Origin: Nosema muscidifuracis | Taxonomy: Eukaryota > Microsporidia > Nosematidae | Direction of reading: 5' to 3' | Length of the DNA: 64,000 nt | NCBI GenBank assembly: GCA_028335825.1 | Contig: JAIOKI010000001.1 | Location: forward strand, 1 to 64,000 | Shown here: in pieces, positions 57,095 through 64,000 of the stretch | How positions within the stretch are numbered: position 1 is the stretch's first letter | Layout: every line of letters begins with the position of its first letter | Notes under the pieces: model-generated | Databases searched by the model: none | Told to the model about the DNA's origin: nothing | What the model saw: only the letters and a program-made list of their open reading frames with translations | Made by a program: the position numbers and the translations under genes

Positions 57095-57418
57095 TTAATT
57101 AACAAAATACTTGAATATATCATTCATATCCACATTTGCTCCACAATAAAACATTCTCTTCAATGATTTAGTTGATGCCTTATAAGCCTGTCTCTTATTC
57201 TGAAACCATATTTGTATTGTTCTTGGACTATAATCTAGCAATATAGATAAATCATATCTAAATTCAGATGAAGGGTACATATTCTTCTTAAAGACATGAT
57301 ACAAAGCTTGTGTCTGTTTTTTACTTTTAATAGTGTTTGTTCTACAGATTTTTTTATGATCACGAAGTAGAGCTATTAATCCTAATAAAGCATCTTTCTC
57401 ATCATTAGTGTATTTCAT
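57095..57418 (-). CDS. Homeodomain protein, divergent pair member 1 (107 aa)
   Basis: The homeodomain spans residues about 24-83, with the recognition helix RTIQIWFQNKRQAYK; Trp71, Phe72, Asn74 and Arg76 sit at the canonical positions 48, 49, 51 and 53. In front is a helical segment (EKDALLGLIALLRDHKK) that resembles the same region of the divergent neighbour (LEADAVIGLVKLKRLKNR), so the two are paralogs beyond the homeodomain. Upstream is TACAGGGTATAAGATATG, with a TATA-like box but no clear C-rich motif. It is a likely nuclear DNA-binding regulator. The head-to-head arrangement with the homeobox gene at 58.3 kb resembles the adjacent HD pair of Encephalitozoon cuniculi proposed as a mating-type locus. 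Confidence 0.9.
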   Translation of the reverse strand: MKYTNDEKDALLGLIALLRDHKKICRTNTIKSKKQTQALYHVFKKNMYPSSEFRYDLSILLDYSPRTIQIWFQNKRQAYKASTKSLKRMFYCGANVDMNDIFKYFVN

Positions 57419-57689
57419 ATCTTATACCCTGTAATATTTTACTTTTTTATATTAGAATTTATTAACTATTTTATAAATTTAGTTAATAAAATATTTTTAT
57501 AGTAGAATATTATTTTCTAATGATATCATATTTAGTATAAAATATTTTTATTTGTATCATTTTTAATTAAAATAACGAATAATCAGTTACAACCATAAAA
57601 TAAGAAATACTTTATTTTTTAAATATAAAATATCTTTCAAAATAAAGAATATATCAAATTATAATTTTATTTCTAAATATTTTTAATTA
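57419..57689. other. AT-rich part of the divergent homeobox gap
   Basis: AT-rich sequence upstream of the minus-strand homeobox gene, before the 74-bp array. No motif can be named apart from the TATA-like box noted with the gene. Confidence 0.5.
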
Positions 57690-58200
57690 ATTATATTTTA
57701 AAAATATTATGAGTCATAGGTATAAATCAATATATATTTTTAATGAAGATTTTATTGTAGACAATTATATTTTAAAAATATTATGAGTCATAGGTATAAA
57801 TCAATATATATTTTTAATGAAGATTTTATTGTAGACAATTATATTTAAGACTTATAATGATGAATAGGTATAAATCAATATATATTTTTAATGAAGATTT
57901 TATTGTAGACAATTATATTTTAAAAATATTATGAGTCATAGGTATAAATCAATATATATTTTTAATGAAGATTTTATTGTAGACAATTATATTTAAGACT
58001 TATATTGATGGATAGGTATATTTTTAATGATAACTTTATTGTAGACAATTATATTTAAAACTTATAATGATAAAGTAAATGAGAATAGGTATATTTCTAA
58101 ATGAAAACTTTATTATATATTTAATTAACTATATTTAAGACTTATAATGATAAAGTAAATGAGAATAGGTTAGTGATAACTTTATTGTATACAATTATAT
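57690..58200. repeat. Tandem repeat, 74-bp unit, in the divergent homeobox promoter region
   Basis: Units containing GGTATAAATCAATATATATT recur at exact 74-bp spacing (57719, 57793, 57867, 57941 and 58015), alternating between two sub-types (one with ATGAGTCATAGG, one with ATTTAAGACTTATA), and then decay into shorter variants up to about 58,200. The array fills the gap between the two divergently transcribed homeobox genes and so includes or displaces their upstream regulatory DNA. Confidence 0.9.
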
Positions 58201-58293
58201 TTGAAGCTTATAATAATAAATAATTATAATTAATCATTTTGTTGTTATAACAACAAACTCTTAAAATATAAAAAAAAGAATATTTTTTAACAA

Positions 58294-58650
58294 ATGATGA
58301 ATAGATTCCGTACTAATCTCGAAGCTGATGCTGTAATAGGTCTAGTTAAACTTAAAAGACTAAAAAATAGATATTTAATATATCGTAAGAAGATACCATA
58401 TAGATATAATTTCAGTACAAATGTCTTATTTAGAGCTTATCAGATTTCTAATTACCCATCTTTACATGCTAGAAAAGATCTTGGCTATCTTTTAGATATG
58501 TCTGTTGGGTCTATACAGTTATGGTTTCAGAATGTTAGAAAAGACTTTGTACCGAGTATTCATATAGTATTTAGAAATATTTCATCTTTAGAGATACTTA
58601 ATATTTATATGGAAGAGAGATATAAGTTTTATAGAAGTTTCTATAAATAA
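58294..58650 (+). CDS. Homeodomain protein, divergent pair member 2 (118 aa)
   Basis: Two ATGs stand in tandem at the start (MMNRF); either could be used and no C-rich motif is present. The homeodomain covers residues about 30-89, with the recognition helix GSIQLWFQNVRKDF; Trp77, Phe78, Asn80 and Arg82 are at positions 48, 49, 51 and 53. The preceding helix (ADAVIGLVKLKRLKNRY) matches the corresponding part of the partner at 57.1-57.4 kb. About 30 residues follow the homeodomain. It should be a nuclear transcription factor; by analogy with fungal HD pairs it may form a heterodimer with its neighbour, which is inference. Directly downstream is a large compound inverted repeat. Confidence 0.9.
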   Translation: MMNRFRTNLEADAVIGLVKLKRLKNRYLIYRKKIPYRYNFSTNVLFRAYQISNYPSLHARKDLGYLLDMSVGSIQLWFQNVRKDFVPSIHIVFRNISSLEILNIYMEERYKFYRSFYK

Positions 58651-58840
58651 TAATTAGAAATATAATCATTTCTTTCAATTATCAATTAAATACATCCTTT
58701 TAAAATAATGAATGATAATTGAAAGAAATAATCATATTTTTATAAAGGATGTATTTAATAATTAGAAATATTATTGATAATTGAAAAAAATGATTATATT
58801 TCTAATTATTAAATACATCCTTTATAAAAATATGATTATT
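58648..58840. repeat. Compound inverted repeat behind the homeobox gene
   Basis: Several nested inverted repeats: 58648-58684 (TAATAATTAGAAATATAATC...) pairs with 58775-58811; 58727-58764 (AATAATCATATTTTTATAAA...) pairs with 58802-58840; and 58671-58684 (CTTTCAATTATC) pairs with about 58713-58724 to form a short hairpin. The arms match over 35-39 bases with few mismatches. The block begins at the stop codon of the homeobox gene, so the 3' end of its transcript could fold into alternative stems. Confidence 0.85.
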
Positions 58841-58948
58841 TTTTAATTTAAAAAGATAATCAAATTAAAATGATTAAAAACTCCTTAACTTATAAAACTA
58901 TAATATTTTTATAATAGACTTATTGAAGTTTTCCATTTTTAAATAGAA

Positions 58949-59044
58949 ATAAACTTTTAATATAATATTTTAAAAACATAATAAACTTTTAATATAATAT
59001 TTTAAAAACATAATAAACTTCTAATATGATATTTTAAAAACATC
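58949..59044. repeat. Tandem repeat, 32-bp unit, three copies
   Basis: Units of AAACTTTTAATATAATATTT followed by TAAAAACATAAT begin at 58951, 58983 and 59015. The array lies in the gap between the homeobox gene and the CXXC protein gene; no gene lies there. Confidence 0.85.
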
Positions 59045-59130
59045 ATATTTCAAACTTTTATTTATTTGACTGATTTGTTTTAAATTTTTTATTAATCACT
59101 CCTTTTTTAATTTATAAATATTTTTTATAA

Positions 59131-59133
59131 CCC
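59131..59133 (+). promoter_or_regulatory. C-rich start motif of the CXXC protein gene
   Basis: CCC in TTATAACCCTTATTTATG, six bases before the ATG. Confidence 0.6.
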
Positions 59134-59139
59134 TTATTT

Positions 59140-59646
59140 ATGAAATATGAATTATATGTCAAAGGAGAGTTTACTAACATAAAAGGTATTTTAACTGACC
59201 AAACATTCCCTGCTAATGTAGTATGCACTGCTTGTAAATTTGAGCATCCCAAGGTAGTAATTATTACAGAAGAAAGTAAAATAAGAGAAAAAGGTATTTA
59301 CAAATGTAATTTTGAAATGAAGTGTAATTCTTGTAGGAATCATATTAAGATATCTATACAGAATCCTGATACATTAATTAAAGAGAATATTAAAGATAAA
59401 TATGGGGATGAATATGAAATACAATATAATCCTATAAATATTGAAGGATGTAAAATATCCTTATTTTCTACTAGTGGAGGAGAAATATCAGAAATAAAAG
59501 GAATCAAGTTAGATATTCTAACAGAGGATAATAAATACTTTACAGGGAAGGATGTTGATGATAAAAGATCATTATGTGAGAGTTATGGAGATGGAAAGAT
59601 GTATTCTATAATTAATTATGAATTATTAATTAAACAAGTGAAATAA
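59140..59646 (+). CDS. CXXC-motif zinc-binding protein (DUF866/CZIB family)
   Basis: A 168-residue protein of the family known in humans as CZIB (C1orf123, DUF866/UPF0587). The two zinc-binding pairs are at residues 29-32 (CTAC) and 62-65 (CNSC), with the family's typical spacing and beta-rich surroundings (VVIITEES, KCNFEMKC). The rest fits the all-beta second half (NPINIEGCKISLFS, ending in INYELLIKQV). It begins with a beta strand (YELYVKGEFTNIKG), as in the family. The molecular function is poorly known. The human protein binds zinc. The length matches the family's usual about 160 residues. It is convergent with the dynein light chain gene. Confidence 0.85.
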   Translation: MKYELYVKGEFTNIKGILTDQTFPANVVCTACKFEHPKVVIITEESKIREKGIYKCNFEMKCNSCRNHIKISIQNPDTLIKENIKDKYGDEYEIQYNPINIEGCKISLFSTSGGEISEIKGIKLDILTEDNKYFTGKDVDDKRSLCESYGDGKMYSIINYELLIKQVK

Positions 59647-59883
59647 ATATTTTTATTCATAAATTAAATTTATTTTATTTAAATTAAAATAAGTTATAAA
59701 AATTAATATAAATATAAATTTAACCAATTAAATATAATTAAACTTATTAAATGTAAATTAATATATTAGATATTAATAAAATAAGTTATAAAAATTAATA
59801 TAAATATAAAATAAACCATTTAAATATAACGACTTAATAGATATAAATATAAATATAAATTAAATTAAATTAAATTAAAAATA
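59647..59883. other. Short gap between convergent genes with simple repeats
   Basis: AAATTAATATAAATATAAAT-type repeats fill much of the gap, with AAATTAAATTAAATT near 59,860. No gene. Confidence 0.5.
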
Positions 59884-60234
59884 TTATTTACTAGGTTTGT
59901 ATGTCTTAAATATTACTATCACTACATCCTTACATGATATTTCTATATAATAATTATCAATATAAGTAAAAGCTCCTGAAAAATGACCTCCTATTACTAC
60001 ACACCATCCTGATCCAAAATCTTTATCAAGAATCTCTTTTAATTTAGAACTCATTTTAGTTGGTTCAATATTTTCTGTCTTTCCTTGTAAAGTATCTGAT
60101 AATTTCTTCTTTATTTCTTGAGGGAAAGATTTATTATCACTGAATTTTAATTCCATCTCTGGTGGTATTTTAATTTCTTCTTTTGGTGTTTGATTTTCTT
60201 CTTTTGGTATTTCTTGTGTAGACTTGTCACTCAT
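59884..60234 (-). CDS. Dynein light chain, LC8 (DYNLL) type
   Basis: A 116-residue protein. Residues about 28-116 match the LC8 fold: two helices (FPQEIKKKLSDTL and SSKLKEILDKDFG), then the strands GSGWCVVIGGHFSGAFTY, NYYIEISCKDVVIVIFKT, corresponding to WxCIVGRNFGSYVTHE and FIYFYLGQVAILLFK of canonical LC8. An extra N-terminal tail of about 28 residues, rich in Glu, Lys and Pro, is unusual for the normally 89-residue protein. LC8 dimerises and binds short linear motifs in dynein intermediate chain and many other partners. Divergence at the strand that forms the groove (GGHFSGAF instead of GRNFGSYV) may change partner choice. The start has no C-rich motif close by. Confidence 0.85.
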   Translation of the reverse strand: MSDKSTQEIPKEENQTPKEEIKIPPEMELKFSDNKSFPQEIKKKLSDTLQGKTENIEPTKMSSKLKEILDKDFGSGWCVVIGGHFSGAFTYIDNYYIEISCKDVVIVIFKTYKPSK

Positions 60235-60339
60235 TAAAATTATTAAAATATTTATTTTTATATTTTTTGTGTTTTAAAAATGTTTTAAAGATGAAATCAA
60301 TTTGAAAATATTTTAATTAAATTAAAAATTATTTTATAT
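60235..60339. other. Upstream region of the dynein light chain gene
   Basis: Short AT-rich stretch with no named motif. Confidence 0.4.
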
Positions 60340-60480
60340 TAATTAATAGATATTTTATATTATTTAATAGATATTTTTATCGACTCTTATTTAATAGATA
60401 TTTTTATTGACTCTTATTTAATAGATATTTTTATTGACTATTAATTAATAGATATTTTTATTGACTCTTAATTAATATTT
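60340..60480. repeat. Tandem repeat, 27-bp unit, four to five copies
   Basis: Units of TAATAGATATTTTTATTGAC followed by TCTTATT recur at 27-bp spacing (60365, 60392, 60419, 60446). Two further copies of AACTCATACTTAACATACAC type follow at 60,490-60,550, just before the Dna2 stop codon. Confidence 0.85.
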
Positions 60481-60552
60481 ACTTATTGGCTCTTAATTAA
60501 CTCATACTTAACATACACCCTTAATTAACTCATACATAACATACACCCTTAA

Positions 60553-63498
60553 TTATACTCTCATTATCTCTAATAATCTGTTAAGTATTTCTATCTCTCT
60601 CATCTTACATAAATCACCAATAAGTATTAATTTCTTCTTAGCTCTAGTTAATGCTACATTAAGTCTCTCTTTACTCTCTAATACATCACATTTAATTATT
60701 GGATCAAATACTACTATAATATTATTATCTTCACTACCTTGAAATCTATCTACTGTCTCTACCTCACAATTAGTTAATTTTTTAGTTTTTTTTACTTGTG
60801 AATTAAGATAACATAAAATTGTTGAATCTTTTACTTCTTTAATAAATGAATCATAATTTATAGTAGATGAATCTATAAATATTACTGAATCATTTATATT
60901 CTTACCTAATTGTAATTTATTATTATAAAATAATTCATTTGATAATCTCATTATATTAGGACCCATACGATATTGAATAGATAATTCTGAATGATTATTA
61001 TCTAAAAGATATTCAAAAAGAGATATGTTTAGTTCTTTACTACATTTACTTAAAGGTTTAAGTTGTAAATGATCTCCAAATATAATAAATTTTTTACATA
61101 AAGAGATAGGTATGAGTGTAAGAAGAAGATGTTGTTGAGATCCTTCATCTATAATACAATAATCAAAAGATCTTTCTAAAAAAATAGGATCTCTAAATCC
61201 AAAACATGTACTGGCAACTAAATCAATATTTTTGAAATAATTCTTAATCTCATTTACATTACTAAATTTTATATTTTCTTTTCTTGCTCTATAACTTCTT
61301 ATAGTTTTTAATTTATTCAATATATTTGTTATAGCTAGATTTGTATAACAAACTAAAAGAACCTTCTTATTTAAATTTACTAAAATCTTAATTAATAAAG
61401 TAATTACACTACTTTTTCCTGTACCAGGCATACCATGAATAATCTTATAATTCTCACAATTTAATGCAGAATATAAAGCAGATTTCTGATTTTCATTTAA
61501 TTTAAGAAATTGTGTCATATAAATATCAGGAATTTGGTATTTGTACTTAGTAAGAGGAGGTGGAGGAGGAGTAAAATATACAAAAGATGATGATGTATTA
61601 TCCATAATAAGATTTATCTGTTTATCTATAGAAGATGATATTATATTATCTGATAAAGAGTCATTTGTATCATTTAATTTGTTAATTTCATTTATGCTAT
61701 TTAATTTTTTTGTGTCATTTTCATTTATGCTATTTAATTTTTTTGTGTCATTTTCATTATTTGAATCATTAAATTTTTTTGTTTCATTTTCATTATTTGT
61801 ATCATTTATGCTATTCAATTTATTAGTTTCATTTATGCAATTTACTTTGTTGGTATCATTTAATTTATTAGCTTTATTAAATTTATTAGCTTCATTCAAT
61901 TTGCTAATTTCATTTACTTTGTTAATTTCATTTATACTAGTCAATTTTATTTCATCACTACTAAAATCACAAAAATAATCATCTTCAAAATCATCACATC
62001 TATTTTCATATAATCCAAGTTCTTCTCCAGGTAATCTAAAACCAAATTTATTTTCTTTCTCTAAATATCTAAAATATGCTATTTTTATTAATGAATATCT
62101 CATAAACTTAAAAAATAAATCATTAGACCCAAAACTAATATAATATCCATTATTATTTTCTAAATTAATCTTCTCACTAAGTGAAACATGTAAAAATAAA
62201 TTATCTACTTTGTTAATTATACCTTTACATAATTTAACAAGATCTTCTGTATAAATATTTATATAAATATCATCTACATTTATATTATTATTATCATATA
62301 TAAAAACTACCATAAAATCTACTTGTTTCTTAAACTTAACATAATGCCATGTCTCTTTTAATCTAAAATTCTCTTCTTTTTCAAGTGATTTCCACATTAT
62401 TTTTAACCAATGATTTTCATTTAATTTAAGAATATTCTGAATAATTTTACATGATTCAAAATCTGAACAATCACAATTATTAATAGTAGTAGATAATGAT
62501 AACTTATTACGTAATATCATAAGACTTTTAACTTCATTATGTTTTATATCACATTTTATAAAATTATTAGATGTTATGTAATAAAGAAAAGGTTGATAAA
62601 ATTTCTTATATTTTTCTTTAAGAATAAGACTATACAAAATAGCTTGAGCTTTATGTGATACATCCATAGATTTACCACTTTTTATCTCTAATAAATTATT
62701 ATATCCAACTATATCTACATTTCCTTTAAGATTCATATTTAAAGAAGCTATTCTTTTTTCACATTCTTCAAATTCTAAATTATATTTACTAAATGACATA
62801 ATATTTTTTACTACTGATAATAAATCATCTTTAACTATTTTTTCTGTAGTATCACAACAATAAATATTAATTAAATTTTCATTAATTCCTTTAGTAATAT
62901 TAGTCATAATAAATGATAAATTATAATTCTTATTAATTAAACAATTCTCCATAACTTCATGTAAAATTATTCCATTTACTAAACATTTATCATTAAAATT
63001 AAATCCAATATCAGCTATCTTATTATTTAAATAAGGATTATTTATACATCTTATAGAAGATATTAAATTTGTAATTGTCATTAAATCATCTTCTATAAAT
63101 AAATAATTAGTTTTATCATCTACATTGACATGTATAAAATTATCTTCGATTTTTTTAATTAATTCTTTATCACAACATAAACAACTCATTACAGTTATTT
63201 TAGTATTAATTTCATATTTTATATTAATCCATTCACCATATATAAAACATATTACATCATCTCCTTCTAGAATAATAGATTCTTTTGATTCTTTAATTTT
63301 TCTTATTATAAATTTAATATTCTGAGATTTAATTATTTCTGTTTGATGAAGAATCTCAGCTGATGTGAATGATAATTCACTATCTGCTATTGGTATTTCA
63401 TTTTCAAAATTATCTTTATTAGTATCACTCCAGAATGATATTGAAGATTTGCATTCAATTTTTAATTTTTTCAATGGATTATCGTTAGTATTTCCCAT
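60553..63498 (-). CDS. DNA2: Dna2-like nuclease-helicase
   Basis: A 981-residue Dna2 orthologue, the nuclease-helicase that trims Okazaki flaps and resects DNA ends. Start: TTTAAACCCTTTACATG. The nuclease part has the conserved Cys in SSIRCINN (Cys151), His180 in GIILHEVME, and the PD-(D/E)xK core Asp262, Glu271 and Lys273 in VDIVG...LLEIKSGK. A cysteine cluster at 342, 344 and 350 completes, with Cys151, the four ligands of the Fe-S cluster. The SF1 helicase part has Walker A HGMPGTGKSS (688-697), IIDEGSQQ (Asp784, Glu785), GDHLQLKPL, QYRMGP, TVDRFQGSED and LNVALTRAKK. Between the two, residues about 521-613 are a Lys/Asn/Glu/Ser/Thr-rich degenerate repeat (NEINKLN, NDTKKLN units), absent from ordinary Dna2, and a PPPPP run follows at 644-648. 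It looks fully functional. Confidence 0.95.
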   Translation of the reverse strand: MGNTNDNPLKKLKIECKSSISFWSDTNKDNFENEIPIADSELSFTSAEILHQTEIIKSQNIKFIIRKIKESKESIILEGDDVICFIYGEWINIKYEINTKITVMSCLCCDKELIKKIEDNFIHVNVDDKTNYLFIEDDLMTITNLISSIRCINNPYLNNKIADIGFNFNDKCLVNGIILHEVMENCLINKNYNLSFIMTNITKGINENLINIYCCDTTEKIVKDDLLSVVKNIMSFSKYNLEFEECEKRIASLNMNLKGNVDIVGYNNLLEIKSGKSMDVSHKAQAILYSLILKEKYKKFYQPFLYYITSNNFIKCDIKHNEVKSLMILRNKLSLSTTINNCDCSDFESCKIIQNILKLNENHWLKIMWKSLEKEENFRLKETWHYVKFKKQVDFMVVFIYDNNNINVDDIYINIYTEDLVKLCKGIINKVDNLFLHVSLSEKINLENNNGYYISFGSNDLFFKFMRYSLIKIAYFRYLEKENKFGFRLPGEELGLYENRCDDFEDDYFCDFSSDEIKLTSINEINKVNEISKLNEANKFNKANKLNDTNKVNCINETNKLNSINDTNNENETKKFNDSNNENDTKKLNSINENDTKKLNSINEINKLNDTNDSLSDNIISSSIDKQINLIMDNTSSSFVYFTPPPPPLTKYKYQIPDIYMTQFLKLNENQKSALYSALNCENYKIIHGMPGTGKSSVITLLIKILVNLNKKVLLVCYTNLAITNILNKLKTIRSYRARKENIKFSNVNEIKNYFKNIDLVASTCFGFRDPIFLERSFDYCIIDEGSQQHLLLTLIPISLCKKFIIFGDHLQLKPLSKCSKELNISLFEYLLDNNHSELSIQYRMGPNIMRLSNELFYNNKLQLGKNINDSVIFIDSSTINYDSFIKEVKDSTILCYLNSQVKKTKKLTNCEVETVDRFQGSEDNNIIVVFDPIIKCDVLESKERLNVALTRAKKKLILIGDLCKMREIEILNRLLEIMRV

Positions 63499-63503
63499 GT
63501 AAA

Positions 63504-63506
63504 GGG
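63504..63506 (-). promoter_or_regulatory. C-rich start motif of the Dna2 gene
   Basis: CCC in TTTTAAACCCTTTACATG on the minus strand, five bases before the ATG. Confidence 0.6.
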
Positions 63507-63628
63507 TTTAAAATATTTTATCCTTCATAATTAATATTAAAATTTCTCAATTTATAAATAATAAGATTTTTATAATTACCCTTAATAAAATTAAATAACG
63601 TTATAAAATCATATAATTCTTCATTTTC

Positions 63629-63797
63629 TTAATTATTTCTTATAAAATCATCTATTTTTTCATATTTTTTAAAATTATTTCTTATAAAATCATCTAATTT
63701 TTCATATTTTTTTAAATTATTTTTAAATAAAGCATCTAATTTTTCACTTGATAAAAATATTTCAAATTTTTTACTTGATTAAAATATTTCGAATTCT
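63629..63797 (-). repeat. Tandem repeat derived from the 3' end of the edge gene
   Basis: Units of TTATTTCTTATAAAATCATC followed by TAATTTTTCATATTTTTT recur every roughly 45-50 bases. On the minus strand they encode copies of a peptide of the type KKYEKLDDFIRNN in a frame other than that of the neighbouring gene. The end of that gene itself reads NYEELDDFIRNNF, so the repeat comes from its coding end. Confidence 0.65.
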
Positions 63798-64000
63798 TCA
63801 TTCAATAAAGTTATTTCTTATAAAATCATCTAATTCTTCATAATTTCCAAAATACTCTTCATAAGAATCTATCTCAATATCTTCTGATTCTTCTAAACTG
63901 AGCTCTTCACTATCTTCATTAATTTTTAAATTTTTAGATGGTATAAATCTATCATAACCTTTAACATACCATTTATCATTTTTTTTAATAATATCACAAT
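63798..64000 (-). CDS. 3' end of an unknown gene running off the right edge
   Basis: The last 66 codons of a frame that enters from beyond the window and stops at 63798-63800. Near the edge it reads KKNDKWYVKGYDRFIPS; the end is very acidic (NEDSEELSLEESEDIEID) and finishes NYEELDDFIRNNFIE. No family can be named from this piece. Beyond the stop, repeats of the same LDDFIRNN peptide continue in a different frame, which suggests that the C-terminus was once longer and repetitive, or that a sequencing error shifts the frame. Confidence 0.7.
   Translation of the reverse strand, partial: CDIIKKNDKWYVKGYDRFIPSKNLKINEDSEELSLEESEDIEIDSYEEYFGNYEELDDFIRNNFIE

Noticed and set aside
43072-60480. Possibility that the tandem arrays are a CRISPR array
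   Set aside because: Units are contiguous without unique spacers, differ between gaps, and the organism is eukaryotic.
61541-61978. Open frame of 145 codons on the plus strand
   Set aside because: Antisense of the Asn/Lys-rich insert of Dna2; the repeats keep it open.
63125-63325. Open frame of 66 codons on the plus strand
   Set aside because: Antisense of the Dna2 N-terminal part.

Overview
The window reads as one chromosome end of a very AT-rich, compactly coding, intron-poor eukaryote, most likely a microsporidian. Pointers: a telomere tract at position 1; short intronless genes with a C-rich motif (TACCC, ACCCC, CCCTT) a few bases before the start codon, as described for microsporidian promoters; reduced versions of conserved eukaryotic proteins (Dna2, class I aldolase, UBX protein, LC8-type dynein light chain, CXXC zinc protein); and a head-to-head homeobox pair like the putative mating-type locus described in Encephalitozoon cuniculi. 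Composition and the secreted paralog families suggest the Nosema/Vairimorpha side, but that is inference; no species is claimed.

Region 1 (1-1925) is the telomere: C-strand CCTA with interspersed CCTAA, so the G-strand is TAGG mixed with TTAGG. Region 2 (about 1.9-42 kb) is a gene-poor subtelomere. Its intact genes are isolated: a small secreted protein (7.6-8.3 kb), a multi-pass J-domain-like membrane protein (13.8-14.7 kb), an ABHD13/Bem46-like serine hydrolase (16.4-17.1 kb), a small homeodomain protein (27.7 kb), and two families of predicted secreted proteins with two members each (family A at 20.3 and 38.6 kb; family B at 29.3 and 36.2 kb). These four lie in the order A+ B- B+ A-, a palindromic arrangement. 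Between them is old decayed sequence: a broken secreted-protein gene at 4.1-4.5 kb with a more decayed relative at 23.2-23.5 kb, a Myb/SANT-like pseudogene at 17.5-18.1 kb, a broken promoter-bearing gene at 33.6-34.7 kb, a Ty3/Gypsy reverse-transcriptase fossil at 26.4-27.1 kb, a diverged repeat pair at 24.6/32.3 kb, and a possible LSU rRNA scrap at 21.8 kb.

Region 3 (about 42.6-64 kb) is denser and looks like the start of the chromosome core: a basic-tailed protein and a convergent unknown gene, a two-finger C2H2 protein, three unrecognised proteins, a UBA-UBX Cdc48 cofactor, fructose-bisphosphate aldolase, the divergent homeodomain pair, a CXXC (DUF866/CZIB) protein, a dynein light chain, Dna2 nuclease-helicase with a long Asn/Lys-rich insert, and the 3' end of a further gene at the right edge. 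Most intergenic gaps here carry their own tandem repeat with its own unit length (76, 66, 24, 71, 72, 49, 74, 32, 27 bp), and there is a compound inverted repeat just behind one homeobox gene.

The genes do not form operons. The main themes are host-facing secreted paralogs in the decaying subtelomere and conserved housekeeping and regulatory genes in the core. Several starts were moved from the longest open frame to an internal ATG on the evidence of the C-rich motif or because the longer frame lacks an ATG. All identifications come from reading motifs by eye; no database search was run.
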